24,834 bases of DNA, taken from a bacterium (GTDB lineage: Bacteria; Patescibacteriota; Microgenomatia; UBA8517). The first letter of the stretch is position 1. Every line of letters begins with the position of its first letter. The DNA lies in NCBI GenBank assembly GCA_021824385.1, contig JAKAKU010000054.1, positions 1 to 24,834 of the forward strand, given 5' to 3'. The notes under the pieces were generated by a model that was not told the DNA's origin, made no database searches, and worked only from the letters and a program-made list of their open reading frames with translations. The position numbers and the translations under genes are program-made. This document shows positions 15,508 through 21,776 of the stretch, piece by piece.

Positions 15508-15516
15508 ATAGTACCA
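15508..15516 (-). promoter_or_regulatory. Extended -10 promoter of the zinc-finger gene
   Basis: Minus strand TGG-TACTAT (hexamer 15508-15513). It is back-to-back with the promoter of the DUF3850-like gene, whose -35 starts only 4 bases away. Confidence 0.5.
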
Positions 15517-15519
15517 CAT

Positions 15520-15547
15520 TTGAACGTTTATATAAAGTATATATAAT
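15520..15547 (+). promoter_or_regulatory. Promoter of the DUF3850-like gene
   Basis: TTGAAC (15520-15525), 16-base spacer, TATAAT (15542-15547), 6 bases before ATG 15554. Transcription would start at the start codon; no Shine-Dalgarno. Confidence 0.55.
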
Positions 15548-15553
15548 TCAAGT

Positions 15554-15820
15554 ATGTCAAAAATTGAAAAGAAAATACTTCCTGAATACTTTGAACCAAT
15601 CCTGCAAGGGAAGAAAAAGTATGAGTTACGTTTAGCGGATTGGGAGTGCAAAGAAGGGGATACCCTGCTTCTTAGAGAATATGATTCTGAAAAGCGCGAA
15701 TATACAGGTCGTGAATTAGAGAAAAAAGTGTCGTACGTCGCCAAATTTAAAATTGATGATTTATTTTGGCCGAAAGAAGAAATAGAGAAGTATGGAATTC
15801 AAATTATCTCTTTAGAGTAA
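15554..15820 (+). CDS. DUF3850/ASCH-like small protein
   Basis: An 88-residue protein whose order of motifs matches DUF3850, a branch of the ASCH/PUA-like beta-barrel: LPEYFEPILQGKKKYELR near the start, EGDTLLLREYD in the middle, then YTGRELEKKVSYV. ASCH-fold proteins bind RNA or modified nucleotides; an RNA- or nucleotide-binding role is family knowledge, not shown here. Length equals the bare domain, so nothing else is fused. It is leaderless by its promoter. Its final 9 bases overlap the end of the convergent DUF84-Nudix gene. Confidence 0.8.
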   Translation: MSKIEKKILPEYFEPILQGKKKYELRLADWECKEGDTLLLREYDSEKREYTGRELEKKVSYVAKFKIDDLFWPKEEIEKYGIQIISLE

Positions 15821-16750
15821 CTCTTTTAATATTCTCTCAGCTATTTCATACTGGTCAGGGAAATTTAGATACTCTTTCAAATCACTTCTTTTTACCCATC
15901 TAACCTCTCGTATTTCCTCAGGTTGTATTTTAATTTCTTTTTTGTCACCTGTGAACCTAACTAAAAAGTACATTTCTTCTTGTCCTCTGTAAGTTTTGCC
16001 TTCCTTCTTCTGCCTTCTTGCAATTACGAACGGTGGCCAGTCATATCTTGTAACCTCTTTGCTTTTCTTGAGTATCTCAAAATTGTCTGTTCCAAGTTCC
16101 TCTTTAAATTCTCTTAAAAGTGCCTGTTCAGGAGTTTCACCTTCTTCTATCCCGCCTCCGGGGTAATTCCAATCATTTTCTTTATAAATTACGAGTTGAT
16201 CAAGTAAAAACTGCCCCTCATTATCCATCACAAGTCCGCAAACTTTTTTCCTGTATCCCAAATTTCCATGAAGTTTTAAGTATTCTGCATATGAATTCTG
16301 AACTGCCTGAGTAAAAGGGGAGAGCCTTGTAATTAGGTTTTCATCTATTTCATTGTTCTTGGCATATTCACGAATTACATCTCCAAACCATGCTCCATCT
16401 TTAACTTTTTTAGAAACTTCCTCTGGTAAATGTAGTTCTTCCCCTTCACCAATAAATTCCTCACCATCTTTTGTAATTAAACAGGAGTAGGTAACTAAAT
16501 GATATCCGTCATCGTAGTCATGAAGCCCTCCCTCCAGTCCAAAGTAAAAAGCGGCATCAGGTTTCAGTTCTCTTGCGTGTTTTGCCCTGTTTACTGCTCC
16601 CTGTTTTGTTTCCTCTTTGTCTAGTGGTTGGGTAGAAATCTTAGAATCAGCTTTTGTGCCTTCCACATCTACTTCCAAATGAAGTTCTTTGAGAGCACTC
16701 TCTAAAATTTTCAATTTATCTTTGCTTTCTGAACCAAGTATTATTTTCAT
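15812..16750 (-). CDS. Fusion of a DUF84 (YjjX-like) inosine/xanthosine triphosphatase and a Nudix hydrolase
   Basis: A 312-residue protein in two halves. Residues 1-162 are DUF84/YjjX-like: MKIILGSESKDKLKI, QPLDKEETKQGAVNRAKHA (41-59) and FGLEGG (70-75), the segments that bind the deaminated purine triphosphate. Residues 165-312 are a Nudix domain with box G199-x5-E205-x7-R213-E-x-x-E217-E218-x-G220 complete. Both halves remove unwanted nucleoside phosphates, so the fusion is a plausible two-step sanitiser (NTP to NMP and further) or acts on one shared substrate. It is the last gene of a four-gene operon. Its start overlaps the previous stop by ATGA. Fusions of these two domains are not ones I can recall as common, which makes the joint activity interesting. 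Confidence 0.85.
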   Translation of the reverse strand: MKIILGSESKDKLKILESALKELHLEVDVEGTKADSKISTQPLDKEETKQGAVNRAKHARELKPDAAFYFGLEGGLHDYDDGYHLVTYSCLITKDGEEFIGEGEELHLPEEVSKKVKDGAWFGDVIREYAKNNEIDENLITRLSPFTQAVQNSYAEYLKLHGNLGYRKKVCGLVMDNEGQFLLDQLVIYKENDWNYPGGGIEEGETPEQALLREFKEELGTDNFEILKKSKEVTRYDWPPFVIARRQKKEGKTYRGQEEMYFLVRFTGDKKEIKIQPEEIREVRWVKRSDLKEYLNFPDQYEIAERILKELL

Positions 16751-17244
16751 TTTTTATTGTATAGCTCAATTGCATCCTTAAACATTGCGTCTCCTGTCAC
16801 TTGCCATTGAACATATTCAGTTACTTTTTCCATTGGAACAAATTTGCGTACCCAAGTATTACCATTCGCAGGGTCAGGTGTCTGAGGAAGTAATTCTTCA
16901 ACTTCACATATACATCTAATTTGGTACCCTTTTCGTTCAGGGTTGCTGAGTGGGTAGGTAAGTTGGGCTCCAAGAAGTTTTATGTTTTTTACTTTTACAT
17001 CTACTTCTTCAATCATTTCTCTCTTTAGGGTTTCTTCTATTGTTTCATCTCCTTCAGGGTGACCACCTGCAATTTGCCAAGGACCTTTCTCGCTTGATTT
17101 ACAGATAAGTATTTCGTTTTTATCATTGAAACAAATTCCATAAACCTGATGATATGGTTGGAATTCCTTCATTGAATTCCCTTTTATCCATATATGCATA
17201 AATTCAGTACCATTCCAAACCATTTTGTTTTGTGGATATTTCAT
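16747..17244 (-). CDS. Nudix hydrolase
   Basis: A 165-residue single-domain Nudix protein. Box: G61-x5-E67-x7-R75-E76-M-I-E79-E80, with the late glycine changed (V81-D82-V), which does not remove metal ligands. It hydrolyses a nucleoside-diphosphate-linked compound; the substrate is unknown. The ATG at 17244 is supported by the 4-base ATGA overlap with the upstream nucleotidyltransferase stop; a downstream Met at residue 25 is the alternative. The stop overlaps the DUF84-Nudix start in the same way. It is not a near copy of the Nudix half of its neighbour. Confidence 0.85.
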   Translation of the reverse strand: MKYPQNKMVWNGTEFMHIWIKGNSMKEFQPYHQVYGICFNDKNEILICKSSEKGPWQIAGGHPEGDETIEETLKREMIEEVDVKVKNIKLLGAQLTYPLSNPERKGYQIRCICEVEELLPQTPDPANGNTWVRKFVPMEKVTEYVQWQVTGDAMFKDAIELYNKK

Positions 17245-17876
17245 TTAATTAAATATTTTATTAATTTCATTGTAGCCTCGGCTCTTGAATCTAAACTTCC
17301 CGTTAAAATATCTTTCCAAATCTCATCAAAGTTCTCTGGTAATTTTTTAAGTGTTTTTATTCTCCTAAAAGCAGTTGTTGAAGGTGGAGTGGGAAGAGAG
17401 TTAATGATGTAGAGGCTTTCAACAATTTTCCAAAGGATATTTGAAATGTTAAATCCCAAAAGTAAATCATTTTTAGATTGTTTTGCAGATTCTGTTTTGG
17501 CAAGTGAACTTTCAAGCCATTTTTTAGGTAAAACAGGGGGAGTGTAACCGATCAAAATGTCCTCTGCATATTTCTGAAGTTCAGAAAGTAAATTGTCTGG
17601 GTCGTGAACTGCTTTAGCGTCAAGCCATTGGTAAACATTCATTGGCTCACCTTTCATTTTCTGTTTAAAACCTTCAAGGGTATTAGTTTTAACCTCAACC
17701 AGTCTGCCCTCTATCTCTCTTTCCTCAAAAGAATGTTCAGTTTGAGAGACCACCAATAAATCAATGTCAGAGTTTGGGGTATCTTCATTTCTGGCCACAC
17801 TGCCTGTCACAAAAACCGCCAAATTGTCTTCTTCTAAGTCGTAGCTAATTTCTTTCAGAACACCCTCTGTTTTCAT
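17241..17876 (-). CDS. Minimal nucleotidyltransferase, paralogue of the protein at 1280-1921
   Basis: A 211-residue protein with GSVARN at 25-30 and SDIDLL giving Asp37 and Asp39. By eye roughly half the residues match the 213-residue protein near the left end, colinear over the whole length, including NVYQWLDAKAVHDPDNLL and LPTPPSTTAFRRI and TLKKLPENFD. Both proteins keep the metal-binding aspartates. It probably transfers a nucleotide to an unknown acceptor, or removes one in reverse. It lies in an operon between a CYTH protein and a Nudix hydrolase, each junction an ATGA overlap, so the four proteins are likely made in fixed ratio. The paralogue near the left edge stands outside such an operon. 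Confidence 0.85.
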   Translation of the reverse strand: MKTEGVLKEISYDLEEDNLAVFVTGSVARNEDTPNSDIDLLVVSQTEHSFEEREIEGRLVEVKTNTLEGFKQKMKGEPMNVYQWLDAKAVHDPDNLLSELQKYAEDILIGYTPPVLPKKWLESSLAKTESAKQSKNDLLLGFNISNILWKIVESLYIINSLPTPPSTTAFRRIKTLKKLPENFDEIWKDILTGSLDSRAEATMKLIKYLIK

Positions 17877-18448
17877 ATAAATGGGTTTTTGCCACCAAAC
17901 AATATCTCTGGAGTGTGGTTGTTAATTCTATCTTCAGTTATTCCATACTTTTCGGAGTAGAGTTCGTCAACTGCACAAAACTTTGCTTTTGAATAATCCA
18001 AACCAAGTTTTTCAGAAGCATTTTTAACGTCATTCTCGCTTTTTCCTTCTATCTCAATAAATGGTTCCAAAAACGGCCACTCGTCAATTGTAACTTCTGT
18101 ATTATCAAGCTCCCAAAGTTCTCTTTTTGTTTCCTGAAACGCTTTTTTCTCGCAACCAATTGTAGTTAAAAGAGTAACGGCTTCACTAAAGTCATCAACC
18201 TTAAGCTGAATCTCCTTTTGGTCTTCTATCTTTGTGCCGTCAATAATTTTAAGGCTCATTGTAATCTTATCTCCTTCATCCCGAACTCTAAGCCATCCTC
18301 CTTTTATTTCATGTCCTTTGGGAAGATTAAACACAGCTCTCTTTTGCATAAATTCAGGCCTAATCAGCTTCGCGTTAGCTTTTTTAAGAAGTTCGCGTGC
18401 TTTACTCTTTTCTATATTAGTAAATGTAGCTTCAAATTCTGTATACAT
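17873..18448 (-). CDS. CYTH-domain protein (adenylyl cyclase class IV / triphosphatase fold)
   Basis: A 191-residue protein with the CYTH tunnel signature. ExE lies at the N-terminus (Glu4-Phe-Glu6), followed by WLRVRDEGD with Arg54 and Arg56, SLK (Lys67) on an inner strand, EIQLKV (around Glu79), ETKRELWEL (Lys108/Arg109), TIDEWPFLEPFIEIEG with Asp122/Glu123 and Glu132/Glu134. These are the charged residues that bind a triphosphate and metal in class IV cyclases, thiamine triphosphatases and inorganic triphosphatases. Which reaction it performs cannot be told. It is the first gene of the four-gene operon. TAAAAT lies 6 bases before the ATG, with a 20-base inverted repeat directly upstream. 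Confidence 0.85.
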   Translation of the reverse strand: MYTEFEATFTNIEKSKARELLKKANAKLIRPEFMQKRAVFNLPKGHEIKGGWLRVRDEGDKITMSLKIIDGTKIEDQKEIQLKVDDFSEAVTLLTTIGCEKKAFQETKRELWELDNTEVTIDEWPFLEPFIEIEGKSENDVKNASEKLGLDYSKAKFCAVDELYSEKYGITEDRINNHTPEILFGGKNPFI

Positions 18449-18454
18449 AGTGGT

Positions 18455-18460
18455 ATTTTA
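18455..18460 (-). promoter_or_regulatory. Putative -10 of the CYTH operon
   Basis: TAAAAT on the minus strand, 6 bases before the ATG at 18448, placing the transcript start at the start codon. No Shine-Dalgarno in the usual position. Confidence 0.5.
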
Positions 18461-18480
18461 CTACAAACCTCCCCTTGTAG
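18461..18480. repeat. Inverted repeat touching the -10 of the CYTH operon (operator candidate)
   Basis: CTACAA (18461-18466) and TTGTAG (18475-18480) flank an 8-base core, directly against the -10 hexamer. The site covers the spacer and -35 region of the leaderless promoter. A repressor here would block the operon. The core reads GGGGAGG on the minus strand but lies too far from the ATG for a ribosome site. Confidence 0.45.
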
Positions 18481-18524
18481 GTAACATACCGCCTATCAGA
18501 AAAGCATTTTTGTCTAATTCTTTT

Positions 18525-18556
18525 TTGTTCATTAATTGGAAGACATATCGTATACT
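18525..18556 (+). promoter_or_regulatory. Possible promoter of the glycosyltransferase-terpenoid cluster
   Basis: TTGTTC (18525-18530), a longish 20-base spacer, TATACT (18551-18556), about 21 bases before ATG 18578. No Shine-Dalgarno. Confidence 0.35.
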
Positions 18557-18577
18557 ACTACGAAACCTTTGCTTACA

Positions 18578-19825
18578 ATGACAGATTTAATTATTAACAT
18601 TCCAGTTCACAACGAAGAAGAGAGATTGCCTGAGTTATTTGACAGCATTCAACGTGCTCAAAAAAATTATCATATAGAACTTGTACTTGTAAACCATTTA
18701 TCTACTGACAACTCTATTGGGATAATAAACAGCATTCGGTCAAAGTTTTACAAAGTTAATGTGATTAACGAAATGTTTCCTTTAGCTTGTGGAGGTAAAC
18801 CTAGAAATACTGGGTTTGGGGTTGCAATAAAGTTAGCAGATAAATATTTAAGTGAAACTGGTAAGCGTATCCCTATTGCAACTTTAGATTGTGATACTCA
18901 AGTCTCAGATAATTTTATTGAGGATGCAATGAAAAAATTAGCATCTGGGTATGATATTGTTACATTTCCAGAACGTTACAATCAAAATATTTTATTTAAT
19001 TGGATAAAAATGCAGGATGTTTCGTTCCAAGAGAATGCAACAAAGGCATTGATTGGTTTAAATTGGTTCAGATACGAGTTGCTGTGGGGGTTAATTCTCA
19101 AAGGGATAAAGGAAACAAGAGGACCAGGAGGTTATGTTATGTCCTCTAACACTTTAAACATGCTTGGACATCTCCAACCATTGGATAAAAATGGAAAACC
19201 TGTAACTGGAGAAAATAATAGGCTTGGAATATTAGCTAACAGAATGGACCTAAAAGTATATTGCTCACCTTTTTATTCGACTGTTCATCCTCGTAGAGAA
19301 ATTTCATCATACTCAAGAAAAAATATTCAAGAAAAAGGATATTCGCTAAACGAATTCGGTTCAGAGGTTTTTAAGTTAGCGAGACCCGTAAATGATTATC
19401 CTAAACTTAACGCTAAAGAATGGGATGAAAGTTTGGTTAAAGGAGTATCAAGAGCTTTAAAAATGTCTGCAACTAGAATAGCCTGTTATAAAAAGTTTGA
19501 TGAATTTAGTGAATTATTTCCTAATATAAGTTGGAAAAAATTAGTTACAGCCTGTAAAAAATATATCGACTCAAATAATTTTGACGAAGACGAACTTTCT
19601 GTTACTGGCAGCTACATCTATAGAAACATGATAGACTTTGCCACTGAATCAATTGGCAAGGACAATTTCTCAAATTTAATTTTAGAAATTATCTCTTATA
19701 TCCCGGATAATGAATACTTAAAATCTTGGGCTACGGATAATTCCGCTACCATTCAACCTACTAATTGCATTATAAAAGACTTGCAAATTAAATACATTAA
19801 CGAATATGAGAACAGAAAAAGCTGA
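18578..19825 (+). CDS. GT-A fold glycosyltransferase (family 2-like)
   Basis: I use ATG 18578 (415 residues); the in-frame TTG at 18536 would add 14 unlikely residues. The family 2 start is plain: LIINIPVHNEEERLPELFDS, then ELVLVNHLSTDN. The metal/sugar-nucleotide site is D104-C-D106 in TLDCDTQVSDNF. The remainder (about 150-415) is an extended region with no membrane helices I can see and no family I know. It would transfer a sugar from a nucleotide donor in the cytoplasm. It heads the cluster and its last 20 bases overlap the start of the isoprenoid-synthase-like gene, so the two are probably translated together, which hints that its acceptor may be made by, or related to, that enzyme. Confidence 0.8.
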   Translation: MTDLIINIPVHNEEERLPELFDSIQRAQKNYHIELVLVNHLSTDNSIGIINSIRSKFYKVNVINEMFPLACGGKPRNTGFGVAIKLADKYLSETGKRIPIATLDCDTQVSDNFIEDAMKKLASGYDIVTFPERYNQNILFNWIKMQDVSFQENATKALIGLNWFRYELLWGLILKGIKETRGPGGYVMSSNTLNMLGHLQPLDKNGKPVTGENNRLGILANRMDLKVYCSPFYSTVHPRREISSYSRKNIQEKGYSLNEFGSEVFKLARPVNDYPKLNAKEWDESLVKGVSRALKMSATRIACYKKFDEFSELFPNISWKKLVTACKKYIDSNNFDEDELSVTGSYIYRNMIDFATESIGKDNFSNLILEIISYIPDNEYLKSWATDNSATIQPTNCIIKDLQIKYINEYENRKS

Positions 19826-20816
19826 AACAATAGAACCACCATTGAACCCAGAAGAGCTTATACTTGTTGAGTATAAAAACGCAGGAATTGATATGTTGTC
19901 TCGGGAATTAATCTCTTCACTAGACGAGCAGGAGTCTAAGCCGATAGCTTACACCCATGAACTGTGGTATTCAAAAACAAAAACCATGCTTCCAAGCATT
20001 ATTTCATCGGAAATTGGGATTGACCCAAAAGAAATAACTATGCTTTCTACATCCATTGACGTTTTGTGGACACTTTCAGTTATGGTTGACGATATTTATG
20101 ATCAGGATACTCATAGGAGATCTAAACCTGCGGCGTGGACAGTGTTCGGAGCAGAACAAACCTACAAATCTGCTCAGGCAGGGTTTGAGGACGTTTTGCA
20201 AATCTTAGCAAAGCATTATGGTGTGAAATCAGCACAATTGTGCAAATCGAGCGTAGAAAGAGGATTGCAATCGATAAAGGATCATAAATTCATTGAACTG
20301 TCTTGTGGTTTTAATCAGCTTGTTGAAAACTATGGTAATCGTGATGCTTTCTTTGCGAGATTTCCTTTCGAAGCCCTTTCTATTCAATATCCAGAATCAG
20401 CCAAACAGCTTGAAGACTCAGCTATTGCACTCGAAAAGTATTATTTTGCCGGTCAGATAGGTAACGATCTGGATGATATGTTTAAAGAAGTAAATGGAAA
20501 TTGCAGGTACAGTGATGTAAAGTCAGGATTAGTAACAGTTCCAACCAGGATTTTGTGGGAAAAAATGACTGAATCAGACAAGGAATCTTTTCTTGAAATT
20601 TTTGATACGAAAGAACTGACTGAAATACAAAATGTAATTCTTAACCAGTTAAAATACAAATATAGCGTTTTTGATAGGTCATTTGAAAAAATTGTTGAAA
20701 GTTACACTGAATCTATCAAAATTCTTCAGCCGATATTAAGAGAGCCTACACTGGAAATATTCAATGGACTTTGTAAATCACAATTGCAAAAATTTTCTAA
20801 ATATAAAGCTCTTTAG
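19806..20816 (+). CDS. Isoprenyl diphosphate synthase / class I terpene synthase-like protein
   Basis: A 336-residue helical protein. The first aspartate-rich motif is D95-D-I-Y-D99, followed as in trans-isoprenyl diphosphate synthases by R104-R105-x-x-P108 and WTVFGAEQT. The second metal site is QIGN220-D-L-D-D224-x3-E228, followed by D237-VKSG-LVTVP, the 'DL..GK.TLP' element of that family. The synthase second motif is normally DDxxD; here it is NDxxD, and the same bases also read N-x3-D-x3-E, close to the NSE triad of terpene cyclases with Asp for Ser. The IPP-binding GGKR region is degraded (SKTKTMLP at about 56-63). It may therefore condense or cyclise a prenyl diphosphate rather than elongate chains. 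Start ATG overlaps the glycosyltransferase by 20 bases; its stop overlaps the convergent CrtC-like stop by 4. Confidence 0.75.
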   Translation: MRTEKAETIEPPLNPEELILVEYKNAGIDMLSRELISSLDEQESKPIAYTHELWYSKTKTMLPSIISSEIGIDPKEITMLSTSIDVLWTLSVMVDDIYDQDTHRRSKPAAWTVFGAEQTYKSAQAGFEDVLQILAKHYGVKSAQLCKSSVERGLQSIKDHKFIELSCGFNQLVENYGNRDAFFARFPFEALSIQYPESAKQLEDSAIALEKYYFAGQIGNDLDDMFKEVNGNCRYSDVKSGLVTVPTRILWEKMTESDKESFLEIFDTKELTEIQNVILNQLKYKYSVFDRSFEKIVESYTESIKILQPILREPTLEIFNGLCKSQLQKFSKYKAL

Positions 20817-21727
20817 AACCAAATCTCGCTTAGTCCTTTATTGGTTTCAACAATATCTCCTGTTTGTAGTGTACCTTCACTGAGAAATCTAATATATGCA
20901 GATTCGACTTTTCCATTGCCATCTATTGTCAAAATATTATCGGTGAGAATTACGCTCGGTCGGACTTGCAATAAAAAATTGTCAGAGGCTAAAGTTAATG
21001 AATTTGGGTAAAAATAACCAAGCCTTTCATGCATAGTTGAACCTTCACTCCCGATATGAAAACTATCATATGACCCAGCGAGATGTCCGTCTTTATAAGT
21101 CAATAAATGTCGTTCTTTATCGTTGAAGCCATAGACACATCCAAGTCTATCCCCAAAGAACCTACCAAATTTCCAACCTTTCAATAAGGTAGAAAGAACC
21201 TCTCTATTATTATCAGTATCTTTAATATCAAATCCATTGAACCAATTATGGTCGTGGTATCCTTCGCCATTGAAGGGCATAACTTTTTCACCTGAAATTA
21301 TTGCCCCAGTAACTTTAGCCCTTGGGACCTCAACTTTCCAAAACATTCTTTCATCAGTTAAATGCATATTTTGGCTTGGCAGAAGTGGATCAAACAACAG
21401 ATCAATCTTAGCCCTATCTGAATTACTTTCTAGATGATAAGCACCGTTTTCTATAGTGACTTTGTGGTTGGATAATTTAAGATATTGTGAGCTAGAACTA
21501 ACGAACTTGTCGTCACTGACTTCATGATACGCAACAATCGGCTTATTGGGTTCATTTACAAACGCTGAAACTGTTGGATTATTTTGTCCTAGATGAGAGT
21601 AAAAGATAACAACAAGTCCAATTCCATCTTGGGAGGTCGCATCAAAATACCACCATTCCGCTTGAGAAGTTGAATGTTCAAACTCGGGCCCTGAAATATT
21701 GTGTAGTCTTTCATTGGAACTTGACAT
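20813..21727 (-). CDS. CrtC/AttH-like lipocalin-fold protein
   Basis: A 304-residue beta-rich protein without a signal peptide. Two landmarks of the CrtC (carotenoid 1,2-hydratase)/AttH family are present: E24-W-W-Y-F-D29 in the N-terminal domain and G156-Y-H-D-H-N-W162 at the start of the C-terminal part. Members bind long hydrophobic substrates in two lipocalin-like barrels; CrtC hydrates acyclic carotenoid ends, tocopherol cyclase closes a ring, and fungal relatives promote Diels-Alder closures. A role in modifying the isoprenoid made by the neighbour is an inference. It lies on the opposite strand, tail-to-tail with the synthase (stops overlapping) and head-to-head with the kinase. TACAAT is 8 bases before the ATG. 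Confidence 0.75.
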   Translation of the reverse strand: MSSSNERLHNISGPEFEHSTSQAEWWYFDATSQDGIGLVVIFYSHLGQNNPTVSAFVNEPNKPIVAYHEVSDDKFVSSSSQYLKLSNHKVTIENGAYHLESNSDRAKIDLLFDPLLPSQNMHLTDERMFWKVEVPRAKVTGAIISGEKVMPFNGEGYHDHNWFNGFDIKDTDNNREVLSTLLKGWKFGRFFGDRLGCVYGFNDKERHLLTYKDGHLAGSYDSFHIGSEGSTMHERLGYFYPNSLTLASDNFLLQVRPSVILTDNILTIDGNGKVESAYIRFLSEGTLQTGDIVETNKGLSEIWF

Positions 21728-21735
21728 AGGAACAT

Positions 21736-21741
21736 ATTGTA
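21736..21741 (-). promoter_or_regulatory. Putative -10 of the CrtC-like gene
   Basis: TACAAT on the minus strand, 8 bases before the ATG at 21727. It lies within the 49-base divergent intergenic gap. Confidence 0.4.
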
Positions 21742-21751
21742 CATCTTGGTG

Positions 21752-21757
21752 TATAAT
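21752..21757 (+). promoter_or_regulatory. Putative -10 of the APH-type kinase gene
   Basis: Perfect TATAAT, 19 bases before ATG 21777, leaving a leader of roughly 13 bases without a Shine-Dalgarno. TTGACA at 21721-21726 is too far (25-base spacer) to pair with it. Confidence 0.4.
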
Positions 21758-21776
21758 CGACCAACAATTTCAAATT

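Noticed and set aside
21721..21757. TTGACA at 21721 as the -35 of the kinase gene
   Set aside because: It is 25 bases from TATAAT at 21752, too far for a usual promoter, and lies within the start of the divergent gene.
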